DNA of 64,000 nt from Eucalyptus grandis (taxonomy: Eukaryota > Streptophyta > Magnoliopsida > Myrtales > Myrtaceae), in contig NC_052618.1 of NCBI RefSeq assembly GCF_016545825.1, forward strand, positions 45,392,196 to 45,456,195. Direction: 5' to 3'. Below are positions 23,698-35,650 of this stretch, piece by piece. The translations under genes were made by a program, and so were the position numbers. The stretch's first letter is position 1, and each line of letters opens with the position of its first letter. The notes beneath the pieces were generated by a model. The model was given only the letters and a program-made list of their open reading frames with translations, was not told the origin of the DNA and made no database searches.

Positions 23698-24484
23698 GAA
23701 TATTTAGGTTGCGTTCGTTTAGTAAAAATACACAGAAAGTCATTTTTTAGAAAAATAATTATTTTATCGATATTTGACTGAAATTCAAAAATGACTAGAA
23801 AATATTTTCCGCCGTTTAATAAGAAAAATCATTTCCTGCATACACTCATTTTCAATAATTTTATTGTTATTTGATTTTTTAAATAATTTTTTTTTTTTTA
23901 CTTTTAAATTTGTATTCCTCTCATTTCCTTCTTTTTATTTTCTTTTTCCTTGGCCTTGACCAATCACCAACTATGGCGACGGTCGGCAACCGGCCATTGG
24001 CAAGCTCCAGCCTTGCCACAGGTTGGCCAAGGTTGGCGGCTTGAGCTCGCAGATTCTCGGCGAGGTCAAGCCTCACTTGATCTGGCAAAGCCGAGCTCGC
24101 TCAAGGCTAGCGAGCTTGGGCCTTGCCTCGAGGTTGGGCTTATGGCGAGGCTCAAGCTTGCTTGTGGCCAGCGACTGGCCAGGGCTAAGGAAGAACAAAA
24201 GGAAAGAAATAAAAGAAAAAGAAAAATTAAAAACTTGATTTAAAAAAATAAAAAACGAAAAACAAAAAGAAAACTTAAAAATAAAATGAAAAATGTGTTT
24301 GGTGAAAGAAAGTGTGAGGTGGAAGAAAGTATGGAAAATGTTTCATTTTCTCTACTTTTGAAAAGTGGAAATCCAATAGCGAAAAACAATTTCCTTGACT
24401 AGGTCATTTTCCGTAAAATGAACATTGGAAAATCCGAGAAATATTTTTCTGGAAGTTATTTTTGTGAAACGAACAAAGTCATAA
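23698..24484. mobile_element. Foldback DNA transposon, non-autonomous
   Basis: The unit sequence 'gttagaatattta' stops and 'aataataaact' resumes at about 24,485. Two related empty sites (24,665-24,690 and about 12,707) read straight through as 'atatttaaataataaa' or a close variant. The ends are imperfect inverted repeats (ggttgcgttcgttt at left; gaaacgaacaaag at right), with further inverted matches inward ('aaaatgactagaaaatattt' against 'cattttccgtaaaatgaac'). The GC-rich core (23,950-24,190) resembles captured sequence and recurs in spirit at 32,860-32,910 and 55,160-55,240. No transposase. Confidence 0.65.
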
Positions 24485-25670
24485 ATAATAAACTGTGCAT
24501 TCATCTAATAGGTTAAACTTTTTAAATAATAGTTAGCCGTAGTGTTACAAAATCTCACGTGATATCAAAGCCGGATATCCTGAGTTCAAATTTTATCAAG
24601 TGCTATTTGTCTCCCCAATTAAATATGTTCATGCTTAGTACTAAGCAAAAAGATCAGACTAAGTATAAGAGAGTGTTAGGATATTTAAATAATAAATTAT
24701 GTCTTCATTTAACAGTCTAAGCTTTTAAAATAGTTGCCAAAGGTCTCGTGGAATCTTTCAGAAGCAAACAAGTAGGAGAAACAAGAATGCTGTGAAAAGA
24801 AAGCAGCAAAAACAATCGAGAGATTAAGTAAACAATAGAACAATTTGGCTGAAAGCTGTTGTAGTCAATGCGAAGCCTTTGAAGGTTTCATTTTGAATAG
24901 AATCGATTGACATATTTCATCCTTCAAATAGTAACCATTGGCGACGAGTCTATGAATGCTTCATGACCTCTTTCTTGTTATGACCATTTGGTAGTTTCCT
25001 CAACTTAAATCACGGAATCAAATCAAAATAAAAGCAACTCAGCATTCTCGGCATAAAACTCGTGACGCGAAGTGATTATCAAAATCTTCCTGATTTGGCT
25101 TCGATTTAGGCCATGACCGAATGTGTGGATCAATAGTTTTGTGCTTGGGTTCCACTTTCTTTTATTATATGGTCGATTGTCGGTCTTTTTGAGTTTTCTA
25201 CCTTTTCAACTTGTCCTATTCTCTTGGAAGTTCTTTCCCCCGCAATGATGCACCAAGTGTTTTGCGAAATGGATCATCCGCCTGTCTTGGGGCTTGACAT
25301 GTGTTCTTTCTTCGTCACATCGTATGCTTGCACATATCAAACGCTAATAATTTTTCACATGGCGAACCAGCCTCCTTTGCGAATCCGAGTGTGAATTTCT
25401 CGACCACTGCCGAATTCAGACTGGTGATCATTGATGTCTTGACGAAGAGTATATTACGAAATCGATATACACGTGCATTGTCCAAAAAATGGCATCCTCT
25501 TAGATTGAAACCCTCTTCTCACGAGTAAATTTCCTCTTAGAATGGCACATAGTGAAAAATCAGCAACTACGTTGAACATCAATTGCACCATCTTAATCTT
25601 AGGTTGAACTCACTTTTCTCGAGCTTAATTAAGTGAACCAAGACATGGTCAAAGTGGACATACACGATTA
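24485..25670. repeat. Unit 2 spacer between RLP2 and gene D
   Basis: It matches unit 1 at 12,600-13,020 and 16,495-17,150. It also holds a short internal tandem duplication (24,485-24,560 against 24,670-24,745). No gene. Confidence 0.6.
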
Positions 25671-25887
25671 TATGCCTATCGAAACCATTTTCTGACTCTA
25701 AGTATCGGCGCTAGTATTGCCGTTTGCAACAGTCAAAGGTAAACCCTTAAATCTACATCAAATGCCCAATATGCTTTCGTAAGGTACAATAGACGCACCC
25801 CCCAGTTAATTAAAAAGAGATGCACGATAACACTCAATCCTATATGCACACGAATCAGGTGCGGAGAGCTTCATTTTCATCCAGAGC

Positions 25888-28220
25888 CTACCGGGTCATG
25901 CCTGTTTCAACCGTTGGCGCCGAAGATGGTGCCATCTGAGACATCAAGATCCCACGGCTCCGTCTCTCCACGTTCCCATGCCACCCTGCACCGATCGGCA
26001 AAACCATTATTTTTCAACCTTTTAATTTTTAAAATTTTCGTTCGGCGAGGAGATGATGAAGAGAGCCGAAACATTATGGCTTACCGATCTTCATGTTGAA
26101 GCCGTTGATCTTGAGCTCGCGGTACTCCTGACAGAGAGCGCAGCACTCGCACCAGAAATGCACGCAGCAATCGGTGCAGGGGCTCTTCTTGAGGGCGTAC
26201 TGCTGCCTCATCTTGGCTCGGTAGAAGCACGAGTAGCAGCAGCAGCAACCCACCGTGCAGAATATCAGCGTGTACAGCGCTCCGTTCACACCACAAGCTG
26301 CACGATCATCCACCACCGGAAGAAACCAACATGGCGAAAAACAATGAACACTCTTAGTAATCTATCGAGAGTAGAATTATATTATTCCGTACCCAAAAAA
26401 TTGCAGAATTTTCGTCTTTGCTAGTAGATTGCAAGAAGTGCTGGTAAGCTGGAAAAATGGTTGGAAGAAGGTGACGTTCTTTTTCAGGTAACTTCTTGGT
26501 AATTAACCAGTGCTTAAATTACCAACTTTTCAAAGTGGAAAATTACTAGTTCTTCTAGTAACTTATCAAATTTTATTTGCATTGTTAGACGGCATGTTGA
26601 ATTTAGTAACTCTTATATGAAATTGTAAATCTAAATTAGAGTGATTTACCAATTTTTTTCACATTAATTACGTATGAGATTTGAATTACTAACTCTCACT
26701 TTTATTACTTAAAGAATTTAATGCATTCTTGGTTTACCAGCTCTTTCGTTGAATTATCAACATTTATTTACCATGATTAGGAATCTCATGCATTTATTAA
26801 CTCTTTAAAGCGATTATTTACCTTAGATTAGTGGGCCTCACCCACTTTTCTCCCATTAAGTCACTATCTAGTATGGCTTACCGACTCTCACAAGATCTTT
26901 TTACTAAGTTTTATTTTTTTCTTTCAATTTTCCATCTTTTTTAGACACTTTAAATTTGTATTTACATTACTAACGCCTTAAATTTACTAATACTATTTTG
27001 AAATTACTTACCTTAATTAGAGTGACTTATCAATTTTCTCTGATTAAGTTATCAACAAGTTTTGGGTTACAAATTCAACTTACCAATTTGAATTTCTTCT
27101 GATTACCCATTTCTCTTTGAAACATGGATTAGCAAATGGGAAAAAAAAAAAAAAAGAGTCGGCACTTTCATCAAGGTAATTTCTCAACAATTTGTTATAC
27201 TTACTCGCTTTTACAGAAATTTACTAAAACAAAAAAAGGGAAATCTGCTTTTTCAAAACGGAAAGCTTGAACCGCTCAATATGGTTCTTCAAGCATGGCT
27301 ACATAACAAGGAATTGGGATCCTCTGTCGAGTAAATTTTTAATTTCTTAAGTCTATAAATGTCTGACCAAAAAAGCAAAAAAATAAAATAAAAAAGTCTA
27401 TATATGACTCCTCCTCTCTTAAGATGACAAATGGATGGTTGAGACGCATGCTGAAAGCGAGAGTAATGATGTTAATGGATATATTTAGTCTAGAGAGGAC
27501 CCCACTTAATAATCCTCAATTAAAAAAATATATATATTTCTATGGCTCATACCGGTCTTTATGGACTAAAAACTTTATCTTCAATAACAAAGAGTGTTGA
27601 ATCATTGAATTCGGGATCCTCAGAATTCCTCATTCTTAAGTGGTAACAAAGAATTTGAGAAAGTAGAAGCTCTGGAATGAAAGAACAACAGCAAATCCAT
27701 GGCAGAAGCAAACGATTATCTCGATTGCCAGCTTAGATTTTCGCAGAATATGTTTGACAGTGATGGAATGTGAAACGAAGTGGAGTTCAAAACTTACATG
27801 ATGAACCCTTATCCACAATCTCCGCAATCTGGCCAAACGTCACGCACGGACAGCAGCACGTGATGCAACCTTGGCAAACAAACAAGCAAGACAATCAGGT
27901 TCGTCACTCAGCAAAGACGAAAGATCTAAAGCAGTTCTTCCGAGCTCCGCCGGGGGCCCGAGCCGAGTTAGTAACGATCGGGAGAGGTACTCACAGTTCC
28001 GGCGGTCGGAGAGGCAATCGCAGAGCCCGGAGGACCACTGCACTTGGTCTCTCTCCTCGTACGTGGGCGGAGCCGAGGCCACCACAGACGTGTTCTGCGA
28101 GTGGTGGTCGGAGTGGAGCAGCTTGTCAACGTCCACCGAGGCCCCGGTCGCCGGCGGAGGAGACGAGAAGCCGCTCCACTTGTCATCGTCGGTACTCCTA
28201 GCAGCCGATGAAGAGTACAT
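25888..28220 (-). CDS. PLAC8/PCR-family protein (cell number regulator-like), gene D, complete
   Basis: There are four exons: 28220-27995 (226 nt), 27869-27798 (72), 26297-26085 (213) and 25985-25888 (98). They total 609 nt and encode 202 aa. All introns are phase 1 with good GT-AG borders (GTGAGT, GTAAGT, GTAAGC donors; AAG, CAG, CAG acceptors). The start is [15 protein letters not shown]. Residues 1-65 are a polar, probably disordered tail. The PLAC8 domain follows, from [11 protein letters not shown] to GFNMKIGWHGN. The CCxxxxCPC motif reads CCITCCCPC at residues 76-84, and a hydrophobic Cys-rich segment ([20 protein letters not shown]) lies at about 105-125. The family comprises plasma-membrane proteins linked to Cd/Zn/Ca transport (PCR) or to organ size (CNR/FW2.2); which applies here cannot be told. 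Exon sizes match gene A, pointing to tandem origin. An inverted W-box pair lies about 200 bp upstream. Confidence 0.93.
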
Positions 28221-28420
28221 GGCTCGAAATTTGAGCGTGCGCGGTTGCAGATTTGTGCTCCTTCCCCCTTCTGGCGTAATATCAATAAAGGAAAGAGAGG
28301 GATGCCCGACGACCAAGAAACTGAACGGCGAGATAGATTAATGGGTTCAAAGGGGGAGAAGAGCTGTACTTTATAGAATGAGGATGGCGCCGAGAAAGTG
28401 CATGTGATGACCGTGCAAGT

Positions 28421-28441
28421 GTTGACTGACTCCGAGTCAAC
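28421..28441. promoter_or_regulatory. Inverted W-box pair upstream of gene D
   Basis: GTTGAC-N9-GTCAAC lies 201 bp upstream of the gene D start codon. Two WRKY-type TTGAC cores face each other across 9 bp. The same cores and 9-bp gap, in the opposite arrangement, occur at 31,188-31,208, 54,469-54,489 and 54,869-54,889. Confidence 0.4.
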
Positions 28442-28679
28442 GGAGACGTGAGGCTCCGTGTTGATCGATCCGCACGAAAAAATTATTGAAATTTCGTCCT
28501 GGCCCTCTGGACCTTTCCAACGAATTTCGTCCGTCCTTCATAGATTAAAGACGGAACTGATTAGCCGAGTCCTCAAAGCGAAACCAACCTCCCTATTCAT
28601 CAACGGAAGACTGGTAGGCTCTCTTTAAGTAGTTTACCCCCACCTTCTTCTGTTGAGAATATTTGTAGCGCGTTTCCAA

Positions 28680-29060
28680 ATTTGAATATGATTCCTAAAA
28701 AAAGTCCTATTTTGAATATAAATTATATATTAAACTAATATCATGAAAAATCATAAATTAATATATTTGCGATAAATTTACCATCTCTTAATTCTATTAA
28801 ATTTTACTATCAAATTATTTAGTTAGATGTTACGCGGTAGTTGACAAATATATCATTTTAAAATTTTACCTTCTATTTGTCACATATGTATTACTTTGTG
28901 GTTTTTCATGATATCAATCAAATTTAATGGAAATTAATAAAGGGTAAATTTGTCACAAATATATCAGTTTGAGATTTTAGTCATCAAAAGATTAATTTTG
29001 AGTAACTTTGTTATAAACGCATACTAATTTAAGGTTTTTTTGTAGTATTAACCTTCAAAT
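28680..29060. repeat. Dispersed AT-rich repeat, copy 1
   Basis: Phrases such as 'gcggtagttgacaaatatat', 'tttgagattttagtcatcaa' and 'tttgtggtttttcatgatat' recur at 31,560-31,990 and 56,040-56,430. It carries internal direct and inverted matches and no ORF, so it is a non-autonomous element or its debris. Confidence 0.5.
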
Positions 29061-30790
29061 ATATATATACACGTTACCAAAAAAAAAAAAAAAAAACCTC
29101 ATATTTTACCATGATATCATATACAGCAGGGTCAAACAAGAGGAATTTTGGGTTTTCAGAGTTTTCTAAGTGAGTTCTTTACTTGAGATTCTTAAATAAT
29201 ACCTATAGATTTGCTTTGAGCCAAGTGTGGGAAATACTTGAGTGTGTGAACAACTATAACTCTATAATTCTCTAATTAATTAGTGGATTGTTTACTGCTA
29301 ACTGTTCCCATGAAGTGGGTATTGATATTTAAACCGAACCATATAAATCTTGAGTGATCTTGTTTGCTCGTCATTTATTTATTCGTTGATTTCACATTGA
29401 TTAAATTGCAAGATCCTATTATCTTTTGCGGTATATTACATCATTTATAATCACAAAAGCAAATTTACTTGAATTCTTCTATTGTGTGAATCGAATCACC
29501 ATAGGTCTTTGAACACTTTCAATTTGTGTGATTTCGTCCTTGAACTGTTTTGTAATTTCACCCTTGAACCAAACCCATTAAAATAGGTCGTAAGCCCATT
29601 TCTTAACCTATATTTGATGAGCTGAGTCATTACATGGATAAATTTTATTCAGAAAATGGGTTATAAATAAGTTTAGAATGACCAAAAAAAAAAAATGAAT
29701 GTTAAATGCGTTTCACCCAAACCAAACGTACCTTTGTAACTCCCTCTTCATTCTCTTTGAGAATATAACTAACCCCTTAGATTGTCTCCAGTTTAGTGAA
29801 GTTTTGATGGCCCGCGAGGACTCAATTTCACCCTTATTAATATATCAAGAGGTTTCTTCTTCTTTTTTCTGCATTTTATTTTATTTTATTAATCTTGTAA
29901 GTTTCATCAGTAAGCTATTGGAGTATATCTTCCTTTGGTTGCATTTGGCTTTGGTATTTTGACATATTATTCTAATCTTGGTTCTTGTTATTGCAAATAT
30001 GATTAGCATAAACCATTTTATACAATATCGTACATTCCTTTTAATTGAAATTCTAATTCCTTCAATGCTATTCGTTGTTGTAATTTTGTAAATTCATTAC
30101 CAAGTACTAACATTCTCTAATTCTTCATTGTAAATCAATACAAATACTGGCAATTCTATGCAATGTTGAAAGCTAATTCTTTTGCATTTTATAGTCGAAG
30201 TAACGATTTTATCCAAATAACATGTGTATGTAAAGTGCTTAGAGTGAATTAATTAGGAGAATTTGATTTTTCATAAATTGGATTAATTATGGATGTGTAT
30301 TAGTAATAAGGGTCAAGATAGGCATTTATCACTAAATTTGTATAGCGTACAAATTATCAATTTTGGTTGCACAATTTTTTAACTAATCCGACCCACTGAT
30401 TTGCCTGCACTACCCTTAATTATATGTTTATTTGGTCAATTCGGCCATTCTGTCAAGTCGGTGGACGGAATCTATTGACGTGAACTGGACAAATTTGTTG
30501 ACGTAGGGTGCTGCCCGGACGAGCCTTGCGATGTAGAAATTGGACCTCCAAAAATTAATGTTCAATGTGGAAATTTTTAGCTCGCTTTAAAACATAAAGA
30601 ATTGACCGAGAAGAGAAAGAATCGATCTTCTGGATGAGCATTCGCTCATCATCTGCACACCCTCGATCACGAATCATGGATTAAGAATCCAACCATCTGC
30701 GTTGTCACCGTGGGCTCCTGGTGAAGTTTCGGTCGGCTTCAACCGGGGCCGATCGAGGGAGGAGACGTTAGGGCTGGCCAAACTATATGG
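29061..30790. other. No recognised gene
   Basis: AT-rich intergenic DNA. Part of 29,500-29,600 ('gtccttgaactgttttgtaa', 'acccttgaacc') resembles foldback MITE termini. A frame at 29,699-29,962 is not protein-like. Confidence 0.5.
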
Positions 30791-30799
30791 GTTAACTCA

Positions 30800-31380
30800 A
30801 CGTTCACTTCCTTAAAATCATGTTCGTTACGATCTTTACGTGTAGCTCTGGCCACGGATTGATCCGCAGCGAGGCGGGTGTCGAGTTTTCCATGCGGAAC
30901 GACCCGGAGCTCGGGTCCGCTGGAAAAGCGAAAAAGCAAGATGAGTTTCATCAGCCTTATCCCCTGGAAATCTCCCTCTGCGCCCGAAAAGCGGAGCAAG
31001 GTGAAATTAAAGATTCCTTGGAAAAGGTCCGGACAAAGCAAAAGAGAAACTGTAGAGCTTTGCGAAATGGCCTGAATTATTGCCCTCGAACTCCCCTCGG
31101 GCAGTGGGGTAATCATGGGAAAGGTCCACCGTTGTCGTGTTAGTCGAGCGAAGGGAGCTGCTGGCGCTGGTCTTCCGGGACTCCGCGGTCAACCGCAAGA
31201 CTGTTGACCTGGCGAGAGGAACGGGCCGAAGAAGTTTTCGTCCATTGTTCCACGCTTTGTCCTCCACGTGTCGTCTGTGGGCGTGGCACCAGTGAACGTG
31301 GGACCGTTCCCCGCCAAGCACGCTTCATAGGGAAAGCGATGCGAAACCACGTCGTGCTTGGATATAATCCCAAAAAATTA
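30800..31380. repeat. Duplicated GC-richer segment (copies at 54.27-54.6 and 54.84-55.0 kb)
   Basis: 'aaggtccggacaaagcaaaa', 'caagactgttgacc' and 'ccccgccaagcacgc' recur in order in the second array. Frames are open over 70-125 codons on both strands but are not conserved between copies, so I read it as non-coding upstream DNA of the PLAC8 units. Confidence 0.6.
31188..31208. promoter_or_regulatory. Inverted W-box pair (GTCAAC-N9-GTTGAC)
   Basis: GTCAAC and GTTGAC 9 bp apart. The site and its spacing are kept in both other copies of this segment (54,469-54,489 and 54,869-54,889) although the surroundings differ. Confidence 0.4.
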
Positions 31381-31559
31381 TATTATTCAATTTATAATAT
31401 AATTTATAAACTTTTAATTCGTTCAAGATAATATCTAAATTATATAGCTCAATATACAATAACATCCTTGAATTTTTAAATTATATTACATTTTAATTAA
31501 GTCCATAAATTATATAAAAATATTCAATACTGTTGTCACCAATTCCTTCCATTTTAAAT

Positions 31560-31995
31560 TAAAATGTTAACTTATGGGTTAATATTACGAAAGATTCCAA
31601 AATTAGTAATCCTATGACAAATTTATCATAAACTATATTTTTATTAAAAAATTTCAAATATGTATATTTGTGACAAATTTATTCTCAGTTAGTTGACATT
31701 AAATTTTATATTCAAATTGTTGAGTTTGATAACATGTGGTAGTTGACGGATATACCAGTTTGAGATTTTACCCTTCGTTTCTTATACGTATATCAATTTG
31801 TGATTTTTTTTTTGTAGTATTAATCAATTTAATGGAAATCGATGAAGGGTAAATTTGTAACAAATATACCAGATTGAAGTTTTTAGTGGTAAAAAAATTA
31901 ATTTTTGATAAATTTGTCATGGGTATACAAATTTGGTATGTTTTGTGATGAAAAATTAATTTGACTTAAAAATTATTATAAATATAACAATATAA
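31560..31995. repeat. Dispersed AT-rich repeat, copy 2
   Basis: Same family as 28,680-29,060 and 56,040-56,430. It lies at the same place of the duplicated block as the 56-kb copy, so those two are duplicates of one insertion. Confidence 0.5.
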
Positions 31996-31999
31996 GATT

Positions 32000-32660
32000 T
32001 GTGACATTAACTCGTGACATTTTGTGGAGGTTAACGCGTCTTCTCCTGGTCCGCTCACTTTTGTAATTCTTTTTCAATGCAATGCACATGGTCCTGGTCT
32101 GCTCACTTTTGTAATTCCTTTTTCAGCGCGATGCACGTGGTCTTTTTGTTTCCTAGTGAATTTCAGTAGCACGATCTTAATTAAAAATCAAATCCTGGAG
32201 AGCAGTTGAAACTTCCCATTCTTAGGGCACGATTTTTCGTCTTTATTTTTAATAAGTAAAAGGCTGAGGATGGCCCGCCAACTCTAGCGGCTCTCTCTTG
32301 CGTTACCACAGTCGCCCATAATCCCCTGCGGTTGCGAATTGAGGCAAGATACATCTCCCTTACCGAGATGCTAGCCAATCAGGAAGTCATAAATCAACCC
32401 CCTCGATTGTTGTTATTCATACGCCTCGTACAGTTTTCCATTTTGGCTTTTTTCACTAATTTTTGGCATGTGGTGTGAATTATTTTGGTTTTCTTCCGTC
32501 AAATTTTGTCCTATGCACAATACATATGTCGCTTTTGTATTGGTGATGCATCACGCAGTCGCACGTTGCATAAGTCGCCAGTTAGAAAAATCATCTGCAG
32601 GACTTCCAAACGTAGAACTCTAACCTGTTTCAATCAAACGTCCGTGGGGACATTCTGTAT
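32000..32660. repeat. Duplicated block, partner at 56.44-57.06 kb
   Basis: Matches 'cacttttgtaattctttttc', 'tggtctttttgtttcctagt', 'agatgctagccaatc' and 'acataagt' in order. No gene. Includes a run that both copies keep ('ttttggcatgtggtgtgaat'). Confidence 0.6.
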
Positions 32661-32664
32661 TTTC

Positions 32665-33170
32665 CTGGAAAGTAATCCAAAAGACTAATTCAATCATAAA
32701 AATTTAAATTTTAACAAATCAGTCATAAATCTTTTCATTTCTTACCGATTGAATCCATCCGGTCAACTTTGATGGAAAATTACTAATTCTATTTTAATAA
32801 TATTTTAATATATTTTTTATATTTTATATTTTTTTCCTTTTTTGCTTTTTTTTTGGTTGGGGGTGGATCTAGGGCTAACAAGGGTTGCCGGCCAACCTCA
32901 CTGGCCAACGGCGAAAAAAAAAAAAAAAAAAAGAAAGAAGAAAAAAAACATTAAAAAATTCAATAAATTATTTTTAAAATGCCACGTTAGAACTGTCGGT
33001 AATTTTCTGCCAAAATTAGTTAGATAGATTTAATTTGTAAGAAGTAAAAATGTTTAAAGACTTAATTGATATAAAGTGAAAATTTATAATCTATTTGGCA
33101 GAATTGAAATATCTAGAACTAAATTGATAAAAGTGTAATGTGTTTAAGATTTTTTGAACAATTTTTCTTA
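32665..33170. mobile_element. MITE insertion with two empty sites in the window
   Basis: Flanks on either side join directly in the duplicates at about 57,060-57,110 and about 54,085-54,130 ('...cgttttactttttcc...gatttttcagagcagaaagg'). The insertion is AT-rich with opposed 'agactaattcaatc' and 'gaactaaattgataaaagtg' type termini and a small GC-rich core at 32,860-32,910. Relatives are at 4,555-4,790 and 55,700-55,910. Confidence 0.55.
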
Positions 33171-34320
33171 TATTTTTCTTGACTTTTGACTCTTCTTTTG
33201 ATTTTTCAGAGCAGAAAGGACATCTTGGTTTATTCCACCAATCTTTGCCCGATGCGCACGATATGTTTTGTCGCTCATTCTATTGGCCCGATACATACAA
33301 AATATCTTAATGAGCTGCCCAATAGGCCCAGAAACCATGCCAAAATGTCTCAAATCTTCGTACTCGAGCCATGGAGGAAAGTTCCAGTGCATTGAGGCAG
33401 TGAATTGGAATGCGAGCATGACCGACAACGATGGATCGGGGGAGTGAGCTTGTGGTGGCCATCAAGTAACTTGTCCTTTCATGCATTATCCTTTCTGTGC
33501 GAGCATGCATAAAGGACAAGTTGGGCACAAGACGGAGAGTGCAATCACAGAATCATATATACCCATGCTGCAAAAGTGTAGTTTATCCATACTTTGTGCT
33601 AGGGGTATGCAAAACAACCAAGCAAAATTTGCAATAAATTGGGACTTGTAAATATTGATCCAATTTTCAGTTCCAAGTATGAACCCACCCATCCAGACAT
33701 ATAATTAATTAATTAATTTTATGTTTAAAATCTCGCAAGTTCCTTTGGCCTGTCTTTCATAGCTCGCAGCCTTGGTCACCGCTCACGACACGAATAAGCG
33801 GATGAGCAATCTATTCTACACGAATTAGATGAAAGAGGTGGCTTGTTTCTCATAGCCTCATAGCTCTCTCTCTCTCTCTCTCTCTCTCTCAGAGACTTGC
33901 CACCTTGCTCGCCGCTCACAACACGAATCAGCGGGATGAGCAATCTATTCTACACGAATCAGATGAAGAGGTGATGATATTGCTCGTGTGCCTTGTTTCC
34001 TTGTTGCTCTCTTGAAAATTTTAGTTATTGAGATTCTTGAAAGTTAGCCAGGTTCTTGAAAATCTAGGTTGCGGTGGTGATCATAAAGCCGGTTTACTCG
34101 GAAATTGAATCAGATCAATAGTCTAGTTCCCAGGCGGGTTCAGTTTTTCCCGATTCCTAGTTTGTGCAACTGGTTTTTTGTTGGTGATTCTTTATTCTAT
34201 GATGAGAATTGGCTCACTCGAAAATCTATCACCCGTATTTTGTGTTTGTGTGTGCAACAGCGAATTGAGAATTTAAGGGAAGGAGGTAAGATGAATTTTT
34301 TCATTTAAATAACCTATATA
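33171..34320. repeat. Duplicated block, partners at 51.35-52.05, 54.12-54.25 and 57.10-57.33 kb
   Basis: 'ttttgtcgctcattctattg' and 'gagcatgaccgacaacgatg' identify the copies. A roughly 120-bp piece ('gatgagcaatctattctaca') is itself doubled at about 33,775-33,965 around a CT run. No gene. Confidence 0.6.
33864..33890. repeat. (CT)n microsatellite
   Basis: A 27-bp dinucleotide run between two copies of a short tandem duplication. Confidence 0.9.
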
Positions 34321-35650
34321 GAAAATATTTCGTCCTATGAGGGGTGGAGGCTGCCATGAGCCTCCTAGGTCCGCCAAAGTGCGCATGACCTATATGCATC
34401 TAAAGTCGACGTCCATTCGCCTTTTAACTTCCCGATGTCTCGATCGATAATTCATTTGAAGACTTGACTCATATGCACTCAATCAAATTGACAGATTGGA
34501 GCAAGGATTCATTTGTGGTTGTAGAAGGTTCGAGGCTGAGTAAGAAGTTGTGATAAATAAACAGGGAAATCGGTCCTAAATGTTACATAAGTTTGGTACG
34601 ATCTATGTCCCGCGGGGAGAGCGGTGACAACAAGTCCACTAAAATTCCCTCGACTAGAGACCGAACGAACCGAAAGAATCATATATTGAACAATGCTATC
34701 AAAATATTTATAAGTTGACAACTCAATATTCACCTGAAAGTTCTTATACTTAATCAAACTCTTGTGCCTACCAGATGAAATCGATAATACAATTAGGAGC
34801 CGGGCTCCGACTTTACTAATCACACAGAATAATACATGACATGTTAATCTGAGAAACAAGTTCGCTTGCATAATCAAGTAGAGGTAAGAGAATTATATTC
34901 TTGGTAGATGTTGCCCTTAATCAGCGACAGGACTCTAGCGCCTCATGCTGCCTTCCACCCTTTGAGCCATTGCCACTTCTCTATGTTGGCTGGCATTTCC
35001 TTCCCATCCTACACACCAATCCAACCATTTTAAGTCTGTACTTAATCGACACTTAAAGAAGACTAGTATGTACACTATTTTGGAAGCTAGCCGGCACAAA
35101 GATGTTGGAGAGGAATGGGTTTTTACCCTTCTCCATGTTGAATCCGCGGCTCTTGAGCTCTCAGTACTCTTGACAAAGTGCGCAGTGCATGCAGCAGCAG
35201 TGAACTAAGCAATCGTTGCACGGATCCTCCTTAAACCCGAATTCTCGTCTCAGTTTGGTTCGGTAACAGCATGAATAGAGGCATGCGCACGAAGTCAGCA
35301 TGTAGATCAGCGTGTAGATTGCACAGTTCATGACGCAAGCTGCAATCCAAGGTCGGATAAGTAAGCGCGAATATGTAATTAGACTTTGTTAGTTTTCCAG
35401 TTATTAATTGGCCTTTCCTACAGGGAAAACTAATCTCCTTTGTTTTCTGCATAGGTTGTCAAATCCAGAATCGGGATAAGTCCATAAAATTTGACATCAC
35501 GTGTCCACGGTTGAACTCTAATTAACTGGCTCTGCTTGCTTTGTGAACTGTGACTTGAGTTCTTCTTGCGCAGGCTTGATTTGTGACCCGATATTATTAC
35601 AGTTTTGTCCCGAGCATTCATCGGTAGACGAAACTCTACCGATACCAAGG

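Noticed and set aside
31007..31321. Minus-strand frame in the duplicated segment
   Set aside because: Frame and start are not kept in the two other copies at 54.3 and 54.9 kb.
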